Shown here in pieces: positions 1 to 8,539 of a stretch of 64,000 nucleotides of DNA. The DNA lies in assembly GCA_963707695.1 (NCBI GenBank), contig CAVPQY010000003.1, positions 124,001 to 188,000 of the forward strand, given 5' to 3'. The notes below the pieces were generated by a model that worked only from the letters and a program-made list of their open reading frames with translations, had not been told where the DNA came from and made no database searches. The stretch is from JAOPZW01 sp963707695 (lineage in GTDB: Bacteria > Actinomycetota > Thermoleophilia > Solirubrobacterales > Solirubrobacteraceae). The position numbers were made by a program, and so were the translations under genes. Positions within the stretch are counted from its first letter, which is position 1, and every line of letters starts with the position of its first letter.

Positions 1-41
1 GCCGCCGTGGCCCACCGCCCGACCGGGGTCGGGCCGGGGTC

Positions 42-1049
42 TCACGCCGCCGCGGCCTCCCGGGGCACGCCGTCGGCCTCGTGCGGGTCGACGGCGGCGA
101 GGACCCGCGCGACGAGGTCGTCGGGCCGGACGCCGTCGGCCAGCGCGTCGTAGGACAGCACGAGCCGGTGGCGCAGCACGTCGGGCGCCAGGTCGGCGAC
201 GTCGGTCGCCGTCACGTGGTCGCGCCCGCGCAGCAGCGCGAGGGCCTGGCCGGCCTGGACCATGCCGATCGGGGCGCGCGGGCTGGCGCCGTACTCCACG
301 AGGCCCTCGAGGTCGTCGAGCCCGTGGTGCTCGGGGCGGCGCGTGGCGTCGGCCAGCCGGACGGCGTAGGCCATGACGCGGCGGTCGACGAAGACCTCCC
401 GCACGATCGGCGTGTAGGCGACGAGCCGGTCGGCGTCGAGGACGCGCCGGGGCTCGGGCATGCCGGCCACGACGCGGTCGACGACGGCCACCTCGTCCCC
501 GACCGACGGGTAGTCGACCAGGAGCTTGAAGAGGAAGCGGTCGACCTGCGCCTCGGGGAGCGCGTAGGTGCCCTCGGACTCGATCGGGTTCTGGGTGGCG
601 AGCACGAGGAAGGGCGCCGGGAGCCGGTGGGTCGTGCCGCCCACGGTCACCTGGCGCTCCTGCATGACCTCGAGGAGGGCCGACTGCACCTTGGCCGGCG
701 CGCGGTTGATCTCGTCGGCCAGCAGGAGGTTCGTGAACACCGGGCCGAGCTCGGTGCGGAACTCGCCGTGGTCGGGCAGCCAGATGCGCGTGCCGACGAG
801 GTCGGCGGGCACGAGGTCGGGCGTGAACTGCACGCGGCTGAAGTTCCCGCCGACGACCTGCGCGAGCGTCCGGACGGTCAGCGTCTTGGCCAGCCCGGGC
901 ACGCCCTCGAGCAGCACGTGCCCGCCGGTGAGCAGCGCCACGAGCACGCGCTCGAGCATCGCGTCCTGGCCGACGATCACGCGCTTGCACTCGTAGAGCG
1001 CCGTCTCCAGGACCGTGCGCGCCTCGCGGGCGGTGTCGTCGTCGAGCAT
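42..1049 (-). CDS. MoxR-family AAA ATPase
   Basis: 335 aa, the usual MoxR length. Walker A reads GVPGLAKT near residue 50, Walker B is in LLLADEINRAP near residue 112, and the MoxR signatures ATQNPIESEGTYALPEAQ and DRFLFK follow; the C-terminal lid domain is complete. MoxR ATPases act as chaperones that help activate VWA-domain or metal-dependent partners, usually from an operon with DUF58 and VWA genes. Here the downstream side runs off the window after 41 bases, so a DUF58 partner may lie outside; a VWA protein is encoded separately at 7564. ATG start. The family assignment is firm, the cellular partner is unknown. Confidence 0.95.
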   Translation of the reverse strand: MLDDDTAREARTVLETALYECKRVIVGQDAMLERVLVALLTGGHVLLEGVPGLAKTLTVRTLAQVVGGNFSRVQFTPDLVPADLVGTRIWLPDHGEFRTELGPVFTNLLLADEINRAPAKVQSALLEVMQERQVTVGGTTHRLPAPFLVLATQNPIESEGTYALPEAQVDRFLFKLLVDYPSVGDEVAVVDRVVAGMPEPRRVLDADRLVAYTPIVREVFVDRRVMAYAVRLADATRRPEHHGLDDLEGLVEYGASPRAPIGMVQAGQALALLRGRDHVTATDVADLAPDVLRHRLVLSYDALADGVRPDDLVARVLAAVDPHEADGVPREAAAA

Positions 1050-1112
1050 GGCCGGGACGCTAGGGGGCGGGGCGTCAGGTGGCCGTCAGGTGCGGATCCC
1101 GCCCGGCCGCGG

Positions 1113-1967
1113 TCAGCCGGCGCGGCCGTACAGCCGCGCGGTGAGCGGCGCGAAGACGGCCGTCAGCAGCGCCGCCTCACCGAGCACGAGCAGCACGCGG
1201 CCCGCGTCGACGTCGCCGGCGAAGAGGTCCCGCGTCGCGGTCACGAGGTGCGAGATCGGGTTGACCCCCACGAACCACTCCAGGGCCGCCGGGAGCGTCG
1301 ACGGCTCGACGAAGATGTTGCTGAGGAACAGCAGCGGGAAGATGGCCATGAACCCGGTGTTCATCACGGCGTTCGGCGAGCGCAGGACGAGCCCGACCGT
1401 CGTGAAGACCCAGGCGAGCCCGAACGCGAAGACGATGACCAGGGCCATCCCCGCCACGATCCCCGCCGGACCGCCCTTCGCGTCGTAGCCGAGGATCAGC
1501 CCCAGGACCACGGTGACGGTCCCGGCCAGCGCGTACCGGACGACGTCCCCGAACAGCGCGCCGACGAGCGGCGCCGGACGCCAGACGGGCATCGAGCGGA
1601 AGCGGTCGACGACGCCCTTCGTCATGTCGGTGTTGACCGTGACGCCGGCGTAGACGGTCGTGAACAGGATCGTCTGGACGAGGATGCCCGGCAGCAGGTA
1701 CTGCAGGTAGTCGCTCGTCGAGCCGGCGACCGCGCCCCCGAACAGGTAGGTGAACATGATCAGGAACATCACCGGCGTCACGGTCACGTCCAGCAGCTGC
1801 TCGGGGACGTGCTTGATCTTCAGCATGCCGCGCCAGCCGTAGGTGAGGCACTGCGTCAGCGGAGCCGGGCGGTCCGGCGGCTCGCCGGCCGCCAGCGCGG
1901 CGTGGACGGCGTCGGGGCGGACGGACGGTGCGGCGGGGCTCGTCCGGGGGCTCGCCGTCTCGCTCAT
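1113..1967 (-). CDS. ABC-2 type transporter permease (DrrB-like)
   Basis: 284 aa membrane protein with about six hydrophobic segments and the ABC-2 core (TVTPVMFLIMFTYLFGGAV near residue 65; FRSMPVWRPAPLVGALFGD in the cytosolic loop; NPISHLVTATRDL near the end). It resembles the daunorubicin-type exporter permease DrrB. Its ATG overlaps the stop of the upstream ATPase gene by 4 bases (1964-1967), so the two are translationally coupled and should form one exporter. The substrate cannot be read from the sequence; the family exports drugs, lipids or polyketides. Confidence 0.93.
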   Translation of the reverse strand: MSETASPRTSPAAPSVRPDAVHAALAAGEPPDRPAPLTQCLTYGWRGMLKIKHVPEQLLDVTVTPVMFLIMFTYLFGGAVAGSTSDYLQYLLPGILVQTILFTTVYAGVTVNTDMTKGVVDRFRSMPVWRPAPLVGALFGDVVRYALAGTVTVVLGLILGYDAKGGPAGIVAGMALVIVFAFGLAWVFTTVGLVLRSPNAVMNTGFMAIFPLLFLSNIFVEPSTLPAALEWFVGVNPISHLVTATRDLFAGDVDAGRVLLVLGEAALLTAVFAPLTARLYGRAG

Positions 1968-2938
1968 GCGGCGACCTCCCCCGGGTCGCCGGCGGTGGGC
2001 TCGGCGGCGTGGCCGGTCAGGGCGAGGAAGACCTCGTCGAGGCTCGGCTGGCCCAGGGCGAAGCCGGCGACCGCGATCCCGTCCTCGGCGAGGGCGTCGA
2101 GCGCGCCGCGCGCCTCGTCGGCGCCGGCGACCGGGACGCTGAGTGCGGCGGGGTCGCCCTCGAGGCGGACCGCGGCGTCGAGCCCGCGCTCGAGCCGGGC
2201 CGCCGCGGCGGGCCGCTGGTGCGGGTCGAGCAGGCGGACGCTGAGCGTGCTCTCGCCCACGGACGCCTTGAGCTGCGCGGGCGTGCCCTCGGCGATGACC
2301 CGGCCGCGGTCGATCACGGCGATGCGCTCGGCGAGCTGGTCGGCCTCGTCGAGGTACTGGGTGCACAGCAGCACCGTGGTCCCCTGCCCCACGAGCGCGC
2401 GGAGGATGTCCCACACCTCGTTGCGCGACCTGGGGTCCAGCCCGGTCGTGGGCTCGTCGAGGAACAGCAGCCGCGGGGTGACCACGAGGCTGGCGGCGAT
2501 GTCCAGCCGTCGCCGCATGCCGCCGGAGAAGTGCTTGACCTGCCGGCCCGCGGCGTCCGCGAGCCCGAACGCGTCGAGCAGGCGCTCGGCGCGCCGTGGC
2601 GCCTCCCGGCGGCGGTACCCGAGCAGGCGGCCGATGAGCACGAGGTTCTCGCTGCCCGTGAGGTCCTCGTCGACCGAGGCGAGCTGGCCGGTCAGGCTGA
2701 TCTGCCGCCGCACGGCGTCGGCGTCCTGCACCACGTCGTGCCCGAGGACGCGGGCCCGGCCCCCGTCAGGGCGCAGGAGGGTCGCGAGCATCCGGATCGT
2801 GGTCGTCTTGCCGGCCCCGTTGGGCCCGAGGACGCTGTAGACCGCGCCCTGGCGGACCTCGAGGTCCACGCCGCCGACGGCCGTCGTGTCGCCGAAGCGC
2901 TTGACGAGGCCCTCGGCCTCGATGGCGGATGTGGTCAA
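1964..2938 (-). CDS. ABC transporter ATP-binding protein (DrrA-like)
   Basis: 324 aa. Walker A GPNGAGKTTT near residue 37, signature FSGGMRRRLDIAASL near 136, Walker B LLFLDEPTTGLDP near 156, and the C-terminal extension typical of the DrrA daunorubicin-resistance family. It energises the permease encoded immediately downstream. The start is TTG at 2938 (reading TTG ACC ACA), since no ATG or GTG precedes the conserved N-terminus in frame. Only 131 bases separate it from the divergent response regulator at 3070, so the two-component system might control this exporter; that link is inferred from position only. Confidence 0.94.
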   Translation of the reverse strand: MTTSAIEAEGLVKRFGDTTAVGGVDLEVRQGAVYSVLGPNGAGKTTTIRMLATLLRPDGGRARVLGHDVVQDADAVRRQISLTGQLASVDEDLTGSENLVLIGRLLGYRRREAPRRAERLLDAFGLADAAGRQVKHFSGGMRRRLDIAASLVVTPRLLFLDEPTTGLDPRSRNEVWDILRALVGQGTTVLLCTQYLDEADQLAERIAVIDRGRVIAEGTPAQLKASVGESTLSVRLLDPHQRPAAAARLERGLDAAVRLEGDPAALSVPVAGADEARGALDALAEDGIAVAGFALGQPSLDEVFLALTGHAAEPTAGDPGEVAA

Positions 2939-3069
2939 CGCGCGTCTCCGGGTCGGTCGTGGGGGCAGTGCCGCAGCAAGGACGGTCGGGCCGCCCCCAC
3001 ATCATCGCCGCGGGCCCGGGAGGGCGCACAACCAGCCGACCGGACGATCGGGCGGGCTAGAGTCGAGCC

Positions 3070-3723
3070 ATGCGGGTGCTGCTCGCCGAGGACGAAGCGC
3101 GCGTCGCGGACGCCGTGGCCCGCGGCCTGCGGCGCGAGGGCGTGGCCGTCGACGTCGCGCCGGACGGCGAGACCGCGCTCTACAAGGCGCGCGTCAACCC
3201 CTACGACGTCGTGGTGCTCGACCGCGACCTGCCGCGGATGCACGGCGACGACGTCTGCCGCGTCCTCAACCGCGAGCAGCCCGACACGAAGGTCCTCATG
3301 CTCACCGCGGCGCGCGGCCTCGACGACGTGGTGGACGGGCTGGCCCTCGGCGCCGACGACTACCTGCCGAAGCCGTTCCGCTTCGCCGAGCTCGTCGCGC
3401 GCCTGCAGGCCCTGGCCCGGCGCAACGGGGTCGCCCGGGCGACGGTGCTGCAGCGCGGCGACGTCGAGCTCGACCCGGCGCGGCGCACCGCCACGCGCGA
3501 CGGTCGCGACCTCGAGCTCGGGCCCAAGGAGTTCGGGGTCCTGGAGGCCCTCCTGGCCGCCGACGGCGCGGTCGTCTCGCCCGAGGAGCTGCTCCAGCGC
3601 GTCTGGGACGAGCACGCCGACCCGTTCACGAACGCCGTCCGCATGGTCGTGATGACCCTGCGCCGCAAGCTCGGCGACCCCCCGGTCATCCACACCGTCC
3701 AGGGCTCCGGGTACCGCGTGTGA
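3070..3723 (+). CDS. OmpR/PhoB-family response regulator
   Basis: 217 aa. N-terminal receiver with acidic residues ED at 7-8, phospho-acceptor Asp51 in VVVLDRDLP and the conserved Lys in DDYLPKPFR near residue 100; C-terminal winged helix (GPKEFGVLEALL, RMVVMTLRRKL, VQGSGYRV). Binds DNA when phosphorylated by its partner kinase. The histidine kinase gene starts inside its stop codon (GTG at 3720), so they are translationally coupled. The target genes are not visible; the divergent exporter at 1113-2938 is a candidate. Confidence 0.96.
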   Translation: MRVLLAEDEARVADAVARGLRREGVAVDVAPDGETALYKARVNPYDVVVLDRDLPRMHGDDVCRVLNREQPDTKVLMLTAARGLDDVVDGLALGADDYLPKPFRFAELVARLQALARRNGVARATVLQRGDVELDPARRTATRDGRDLELGPKEFGVLEALLAADGAVVSPEELLQRVWDEHADPFTNAVRMVVMTLRRKLGDPPVIHTVQGSGYRV

Positions 3724-4859
3724 GGCCGCGCCCGACCGTCCGCCTGCGCCTGACCGCGGCCTACGCGGGGCTGGTCGTGGGCACGACGGTCGTGCTGCTG
3801 GGCGTGAGCTTCTGGCTCATGCGCGCCCAGCTGCACCGCACGCTGCCCGGCGACGAGGCCCGCTCGCTCTCGGGCCGCCTGCTCGCGCAGTACGGGATCG
3901 CGCTGGCCGGCACCGCGCTGCTGGCGATCGCCATCGGCTGGCTCGTGGCCGGCCGCGTCCTGAGCCCGCTGCGGCGGATGTCCGACACCGCGCGTCGCGT
4001 CTCGGAGGAGCGCCTCGACGAGCGCATCGCGCTGACCGGCCCGCGCGACGAGCTGCGCGAGCTCGGCGACACGCTCGACGAGATGCTCGACCGCCTCGAG
4101 GCGGCGGTCGACGACCAGCGCCGCTTCGTGGCCAACGCGAGCCACGAGCTGCGCAGCCCCTTGACGGTCATCCGGACCGAGGCGGACGTGACGCTGGCGA
4201 ACCCCGACGCGACCGTCGCCGAGCTGCGGGAGATGGGCGAGGTGGTGCTGGAGGCCACCGACCGCACGGAGGCGCTGCTCGACGGGCTGCTCGTGCTGGC
4301 CCGCAGCCGCCGCCCGCTGCGCCGCGACGAGGCCGTCGACCTCGCGGTGCTCCTCCAGCGCGCGGCGGGGCAGGTCGCGCGCGAGGCCGCCGCCGGCTCG
4401 GTCGAGCTCCGCGTGCGCGCCGGCGCCGCGCCGGTGCGCGGCGACGCGGCGCTGCTCGAGCGCCTGGCCGCGAACCTGGCCGAGAACGCGGTGCGCCACA
4501 ACGTGGCGGGCGGCGTCGCCGAGCTCGAAGCGGGCGTCGGCGCCGACGGCTCGGCGCTGCTGCGCGTCGAGAACAGCGGGCCGGTCATCCCGGAGGAGGC
4601 GCTCGCCCGCCTGGCCCAGCCCTTCGAGCGGCTCGACCGCGCGGCGCCCACGCCCGGCAGCGGGCTCGGCCTCTCGATCGTCCGCGCCGTGGCCGAGGCG
4701 CACGGCGGCGGGCTGGCCCTCAGCTCGCGGCCGGGCGGCGGGCTCGTCGCGGAGGTCCGCCTGCCGGCGGCCGGTGCGGCCGCGGCCGTCGCGGGCGACG
4801 CCGTCCCGGCGCCGCGTCCGCGCCGCAGCCTCGCCGAGGCGGGGGCCCGGCGGCCCTAG
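3720..4859 (+). CDS. Sensor histidine kinase
   Basis: 379 aa from GTG 3720, overlapping the response-regulator stop. Two transmembrane segments (about residues 13-34 and 58-80) with only a short periplasmic loop between them, then HAMP (VLSPLRRMSDTARRVSEE), dimerisation domain with phospho-acceptor His142 in NASHELRSPLTV, and HATPase with N-box NLAENAVRHN and glycine box GSGLGLSIV. The roughly 20-residue extracytoplasmic loop is too small for a ligand-binding fold, suggesting intramembrane sensing. The C-terminal Ala/Pro/Arg tail of about 30 residues is low-complexity. Confidence 0.95.
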   Translation: MRPRPTVRLRLTAAYAGLVVGTTVVLLGVSFWLMRAQLHRTLPGDEARSLSGRLLAQYGIALAGTALLAIAIGWLVAGRVLSPLRRMSDTARRVSEERLDERIALTGPRDELRELGDTLDEMLDRLEAAVDDQRRFVANASHELRSPLTVIRTEADVTLANPDATVAELREMGEVVLEATDRTEALLDGLLVLARSRRPLRRDEAVDLAVLLQRAAGQVAREAAAGSVELRVRAGAAPVRGDAALLERLAANLAENAVRHNVAGGVAELEAGVGADGSALLRVENSGPVIPEEALARLAQPFERLDRAAPTPGSGLGLSIVRAVAEAHGGGLALSSRPGGGLVAEVRLPAAGAAAAVAGDAVPAPRPRRSLAEAGARRP

Positions 4860-5086
4860 AGCGAGACGCCGCGGTCCGGCGCGGTGCGCGCGGGTCGCGG
4901 ACGCGACCGGTGCGGGCAGGCGCCCGTGCCCGCGGGCCTGGCATCGCGCACGACGCGCTCGTGCTGCGCGGCCTCCAGACGGGAGTCGAGCCCGACGACG
5001 CCCTGCGCGCCCACGGCGACGAGCCCGGCGCCGCTCGCGAGCGTCGCGCCGAGGGCCAGCCGGGCGAGGGCCGTCCTTGCCGCCAT
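4856..5086 (-). CDS. Small membrane or secreted hypothetical protein
   Basis: 76 aa, ATG at 5086, stop overlapping the end of the kinase gene by 4 bases on the other strand. The first 30 residues form one hydrophobic segment (ALARLALGATLASGAGLV), followed by a polar stretch with GLDSRLEAAQHERVVRD and a basic tail. I recognise no family. There is no clear ribosome binding site. The hydrophobic start and tight packing support a real gene, but it could be a chance frame in GC-rich DNA. Confidence 0.4.
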   Translation of the reverse strand: MAARTALARLALGATLASGAGLVAVGAQGVVGLDSRLEAAQHERVVRDARPAGTGACPHRSRPRPARTAPDRGVSL

Positions 5087-5120
5087 GCGCCCACTGTAGG
5101 CCGCGGACCCTGAAGGCAGG

Positions 5121-5957
5121 CTAAGAGCGCAGGCGCAGGGCCCGGCTCGTGGCGAGCCGCGTCCAGCCGTCGCGGTCGACGAGCACCACGCGCACGCGGG
5201 CGCGACCACGCAGGCGGAAGCCGGCGCGCGAGAGGTAGTCCAGGCGCCGGGTGGCGGTCGGCCACCAGCCGAAGCGCTCTCGGCGCCGCACCTCGAGCCG
5301 CACCCGGGCACCGGGGAACGCGGGGGCGACCGTCGCGGCCACGCCGTCCCGCGTCCGGCGCAGGACGATCCGCCGGTCGGTGACGAGCAGCCGCCGGGTC
5401 TGGCTGACGTCGTCCCCGGCGACGGCGCGCAGCTGGACGGGCGCCGTCGCCGTCACCGCGACGGACCAGGTCCCGTCGGCCGCGGGGACGGCCCGGGCGA
5501 CGGTCTGGGGCCCTCGGCCGCCCTCGCGCTGGACCGTCACGGGCACCGCCGGGTTCGCCGTGCGACCCGTGACCTGCACCCGCTGCCCGGCGGGGACGGC
5601 GGCGGGCGGCAGGGCGTCGAGGATCACGCGGCGCACGTCGACCGCTCCGACCATGCCCGGGTGCAGCGTGCAGTGGAAGGGGAAGGCGCCGGGCTGGTCG
5701 AAGCGCCGGAGGACCACCCTGCCGGGCCCGAGCTCGCCCGAGTCGTACGACCCGTCGTCGAAGGTGACCGTGTGCGTGCGCTGGCTGACGTTCGACCACT
5801 GCACCGACTCGCCCGGCAGCACGTCGAGCAGGGTCGGCGCGAAGGCCTCGAACTGGACGTTGACGCCGGCCGGCCCGGAGGCCGCGTCCGCGACGGCGGT
5901 CGCGCCGGCCGCGAGCAGCGTCGCGGCCGCGGCCACGACGCGGGCCCGCCGCCTCAT
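5121..5957 (-). CDS. Secreted cupredoxin-domain protein
   Basis: 278 aa. Signal peptide (residues 1-26, AVADAA cleavage region). Cupredoxin domain at about 30-112 with a complete type-1 copper set: His62 (RTHTVTF), Cys96, His99 and Met102 (FHCTLHPGM). The remaining 160 residues are beta-rich and Arg/Val-rich with no recognised family, possibly two Ig-like modules. It is the last gene of a three-gene copper operon; its ATG overlaps the stop of the multicopper oxidase by 4 bases. Likely an electron-transfer or copper-handling protein on the cell surface working with that oxidase. Confidence 0.88.
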   Translation of the reverse strand: MRRRARVVAAAATLLAAGATAVADAASGPAGVNVQFEAFAPTLLDVLPGESVQWSNVSQRTHTVTFDDGSYDSGELGPGRVVLRRFDQPGAFPFHCTLHPGMVGAVDVRRVILDALPPAAVPAGQRVQVTGRTANPAVPVTVQREGGRGPQTVARAVPAADGTWSVAVTATAPVQLRAVAGDDVSQTRRLLVTDRRIVLRRTRDGVAATVAPAFPGARVRLEVRRRERFGWWPTATRRLDYLSRAGFRLRGRARVRVVLVDRDGWTRLATSRALRLRS

Positions 5958-6886
5958 CGGCGTGCGACGCGGTAGATCCCGATCATGCCGCGCATCATGT
6001 GGTCCTCGACGTGGCAGTGGTACAGCCACGTCCCCGGGTCCCGCTCGCGCCAGCGCAGGCGGAAGCTCTCGGCCGGCCCCACGGTGAGCGTGTCCCGTGG
6101 CACGCCGGACGCGTCGCGCCAGCGGTGCCCGTGGACGTGGAAGGTGTGGAAGTCCGAGCCCATCGCCATGACGTCCCACTGCACGACGTCGCCCACGGCC
6201 GAGCGGAACACCGGCGTGTTGCCGACGAAGGCTCGCCCGTCGATGGCCATGAACTTCCCGAAGGGCGAGAACACGACCTCGAACTCGCGGTCCGGCGCGC
6301 GCTCGTGGCGACCGAGGATCGAGAGCATCCCGAACATGCCGCCGTCGATCGACGCCATCATCGAGGGCGAGTGGTCGTGGTACGGCCACACGCCGGCGGA
6401 GTCGCGCCCCGCGGTCAGGCGGTAGGTGTAGGAGCGCCCGGGGCGGACCTCGGCGTCGCGCCCGGAGAACCCGGGCAGGTAGGCGCCGTCCGAGCTGGGC
6501 TTGTAGCGGACGCCGTGGAAGTGCATCGAGTGCGGCTCCCGGCGCAGCGTGTCGAGGTTCTTGAAGTGGACGCGCAGCCGGTCGCCCACGCGGGCGTGCA
6601 GCAGCGGCCCCGGGATGGCCAGCCCGTCGGCGCTCGCCCGCGGGGCGTTGCCGACCGGCCGCCGCCACCCGCGCGTGAAGCGCCGGTAGACGACGGTCGG
6701 GAACACCGCGTCGACGGTCTCGACGTGCATGTCCATGATCGCGTCGTGCCCGTTGGGCACGACGTTCCACGTCGTCGGCACGGCGCCGACCCAGTAGTCG
6801 CGCACCCGTGCACCGGCCGGGGCGGCGGTCAGGAGACCGGCCGCCCCGGCCAGGGCGAGGCAGACGACGAGTGCGCGGCCCCGCAA
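5954..6886 (-). CDS. Two-domain multicopper oxidase (laccase-like)
   Basis: 310 aa with signal peptide. All four multicopper-oxidase copper motifs are present: HSMHFHG (119-125), YHDHS (169-173), HTFHVHGH (247-254) and HCHVEDHM (290-297), the last providing the type-1 Cys291 and Met297. The length matches two-domain laccases, which work as homotrimers. It would oxidise phenols, metal ions or Cu(I) outside the membrane and reduce oxygen to water. Start is TTG at 6886, backed by an AGGAG-type ribosome site about 8 bases upstream; no better start is in frame. It lies 9 bases after the upstream cupredoxin gene. The physiological substrate is unknown. Confidence 0.92.
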   Translation of the reverse strand: MRGRALVVCLALAGAAGLLTAAPAGARVRDYWVGAVPTTWNVVPNGHDAIMDMHVETVDAVFPTVVYRRFTRGWRRPVGNAPRASADGLAIPGPLLHARVGDRLRVHFKNLDTLRREPHSMHFHGVRYKPSSDGAYLPGFSGRDAEVRPGRSYTYRLTAGRDSAGVWPYHDHSPSMMASIDGGMFGMLSILGRHERAPDREFEVVFSPFGKFMAIDGRAFVGNTPVFRSAVGDVVQWDVMAMGSDFHTFHVHGHRWRDASGVPRDTLTVGPAESFRLRWRERDPGTWLYHCHVEDHMMRGMIGIYRVARR

Positions 6887-6895
6887 GCGGAGCTC

Positions 6896-7447
6896 CTAGC
6901 GGACCAGGACCTTGGCCTGCATCCACGGGTGGACGAGGCAGATGAAGCGCAGCGTCGCGCCCTTCTTCGCGGTCACCTTGAGCGTCACCGAAGCGCCCTT
7001 CTTGGCGTCGATGAAGGCCGAGTCGCCGGCGCGGTCGACGTTCGGCGCGGTCGCCGAGCCGACCCCGTTCTCGAGGAACAGGAACTTCGGCGGGGCCTCG
7101 CTGTTCTGGTCGGCCCCATGGGCCTGCGCGAGCTTGTTGCAGACCGCGCAGTTGAAGATCGCCCTCGGCGTCTTGGGCAGGTCGGACTTCTTGACGACCG
7201 TGAGCGTGTGCGGCCCGGAGTCCGGGGCGTTGTTCACGACGCGCAGCGTCCCGCCCGAGCGGACCGTGTACGTGTCCTTCTTCCAGCGCAGCCCGTCCTG
7301 GATGAACCGGTTGATCTTGACCTTCGTGGTCGAGACCGCCACGACGTCCGCGCGCCTGGGCGGCTTGCCGGCGGCCAGCGCGACGCCGGTCCCTCCGGCC
7401 ACGAGCGACAACGTGGCCAGGCCGGCCACGAGCTTGCGGTGATGCAT
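6896..7447 (-). CDS. Plastocyanin-like blue copper protein
   Basis: 183 aa with signal peptide (1-26). Type-1 copper ligands are His80 (SGPHTLTVV), Cys170, His173 and Met176 (ICLVHPWM). A long insertion between the first ligand and the rest carries a CNLxxx-type element, Cys100-x2-Cys103 followed by His110 (FNCAVCNKLAQAHG), which is not part of a normal cupredoxin site and could bind a second metal or form a disulphide. First gene of the copper operon, preceded by a purine-rich ribosome site and a strong hairpin. Probably passes electrons to or from the multicopper oxidase. Confidence 0.88.
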   Translation of the reverse strand: MHHRKLVAGLATLSLVAGGTGVALAAGKPPRRADVVAVSTTKVKINRFIQDGLRWKKDTYTVRSGGTLRVVNNAPDSGPHTLTVVKKSDLPKTPRAIFNCAVCNKLAQAHGADQNSEAPPKFLFLENGVGSATAPNVDRAGDSAFIDAKKGASVTLKVTAKKGATLRFICLVHPWMQAKVLVR

Positions 7448-7466
7448 GTGCCTCGTCTTCCTCCCC

Positions 7467-7485
7467 CCGCCGGGCCCCCCGGCGG
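7467..7485 (-). terminator. GC hairpin in the leader of the copper operon
   Basis: An 8-bp perfect stem (ccgccggg / cccggcgg) with a 3-base loop, 20-38 bases before the ATG of the plastocyanin-like gene and just ahead of its purine-rich ribosome site. It could end transcription from the VWA gene on the same strand or act as a leader structure for the copper operon. There is no T-run, so function is uncertain. Confidence 0.45.
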
Positions 7486-7563
7486 CTGTGCGTGATGACT
7501 GGGCCGCGGGCGCGGCCGCGCAACCCTACGCGCGCCGCGAGCGCCTGAGTAGTGCGGGTAGCC

Positions 7564-8535
7564 CTACGGCAGCCGGCCGAACCAGCGCAGCGAGAGCAGG
7601 GCGCCCGCCACGAGCGCCACGAGCGCGCCGGCGGCGAACGAGGCCGTGATCTCACGCGGGCGGCGCTCCGTGGCCACCTGCGACCCCAGCCGCTGGTAGA
7701 CCGCGTCGAGCTGGGCGGCGTCCTGCGCGGTGAAGTCCCGTCCCCCGGAGGCCTGGGCGATCCGGCGCAGGCCCGCGGGATCGGGCGGGACGCGGACCGT
7801 GCTCGACCCGCCGCCGCGGCGCGGGACGGTGATCGTCCCGCCCTGCGTGCCGAGCGCGACGGTGTAGACGGGCACGCGCAGGCGCCGCGCCCGGCGGGCC
7901 ACCGCGAGCGGGTCCTTGCCCTTGACGGACACGCCGTCGGTGAGGAGGACGATCGCCGCCGGGGGCGCCTTCGCGCCGGGCCGCGCGGGGCGGCGCGCCG
8001 TGCGCAGGGCCAGGTCGAGCGCGTCGCCGGTGGCGGTGCCGCCCTGGGGCTGCAGGACGTCGAGGGCCTCGCGCACGCCCTGGCGGTCGACGGTCGGGCC
8101 CTGGACGACGCGCGGGGCGTCGGAGAAGGCGACCGCCCCCACCCGCACCTTCTTCGGGACCGCGCGCAGGAACAGGTCGGCGGCGCGCCGGGCGGCCTCG
8201 AGGCGGTTGGGCTCGACGTCCGTCGCGGCCATCGACCCGGACTGGTCGAAGGCGAGGACGACCGAGGCCTGCTCGACCTCGACGGCCCGTGTCGCCTGCG
8301 GCCGCGCCAGCGCCAGCGCCAGCGCCGCGAGCGCCAGCGCGTAGAAGGCCAGCGGCACGTGGCGCCGCCAGCCCGACGGCCGCGGCGCGACCGACGGCAG
8401 CAGCGCCGGCGCGGCGAAGGCGGCCCGGCCCCGGGCCCGGCGCCGCTCGCCCCGCGCGTAGAGCACGATGGCGGCCGGGACCACGAGCAGCACCAGCAGG
8501 AACAGCGGCGCGGCGAAGGAGACGGCGAGGGGCAC
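7564..8535 (-). CDS. VWA-domain membrane protein (BatA-like)
   Basis: 323 aa from GTG 8535. Two N-terminal transmembrane helices (about 5-25 and 60-78), a von Willebrand A domain with an intact MIDAS (DQSGSMAATD from Asp97; the Thr in GGTATGDAL; Asp in LLTDGVS), and a C-terminal transmembrane helix. The architecture matches aerotolerance-type BatA proteins, which commonly work with a MoxR ATPase; a MoxR gene is present at 42 but 6.5 kb away. Lies 4 bases downstream of the HtrA protease gene, probably the same transcript. Confidence 0.9.
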   Translation of the reverse strand: MPLAVSFAAPLFLLVLLVVPAAIVLYARGERRRARGRAAFAAPALLPSVAPRPSGWRRHVPLAFYALALAALALALARPQATRAVEVEQASVVLAFDQSGSMAATDVEPNRLEAARRAADLFLRAVPKKVRVGAVAFSDAPRVVQGPTVDRQGVREALDVLQPQGGTATGDALDLALRTARRPARPGAKAPPAAIVLLTDGVSVKGKDPLAVARRARRLRVPVYTVALGTQGGTITVPRRGGGSSTVRVPPDPAGLRRIAQASGGRDFTAQDAAQLDAVYQRLGSQVATERRPREITASFAAGALVALVAGALLSLRWFGRLP

Positions 8536-8539
8536 GGCG

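Noticed and set aside
1..41. Small hairpin (cccgacc/ggtcggg) at the left edge
   Set aside because: A 7-bp stem with a 2-base loop is too little to call a terminator for the MoxR gene, and the context is cut off by the window edge.
81..2840. A 900-codon open frame on the plus strand opposite the MoxR and ABC genes
   Set aside because: It is antisense to three well-conserved genes, has an Arg/Gly/Asp-rich composition typical of GC-rich shadow frames, and contains no recognisable domain.
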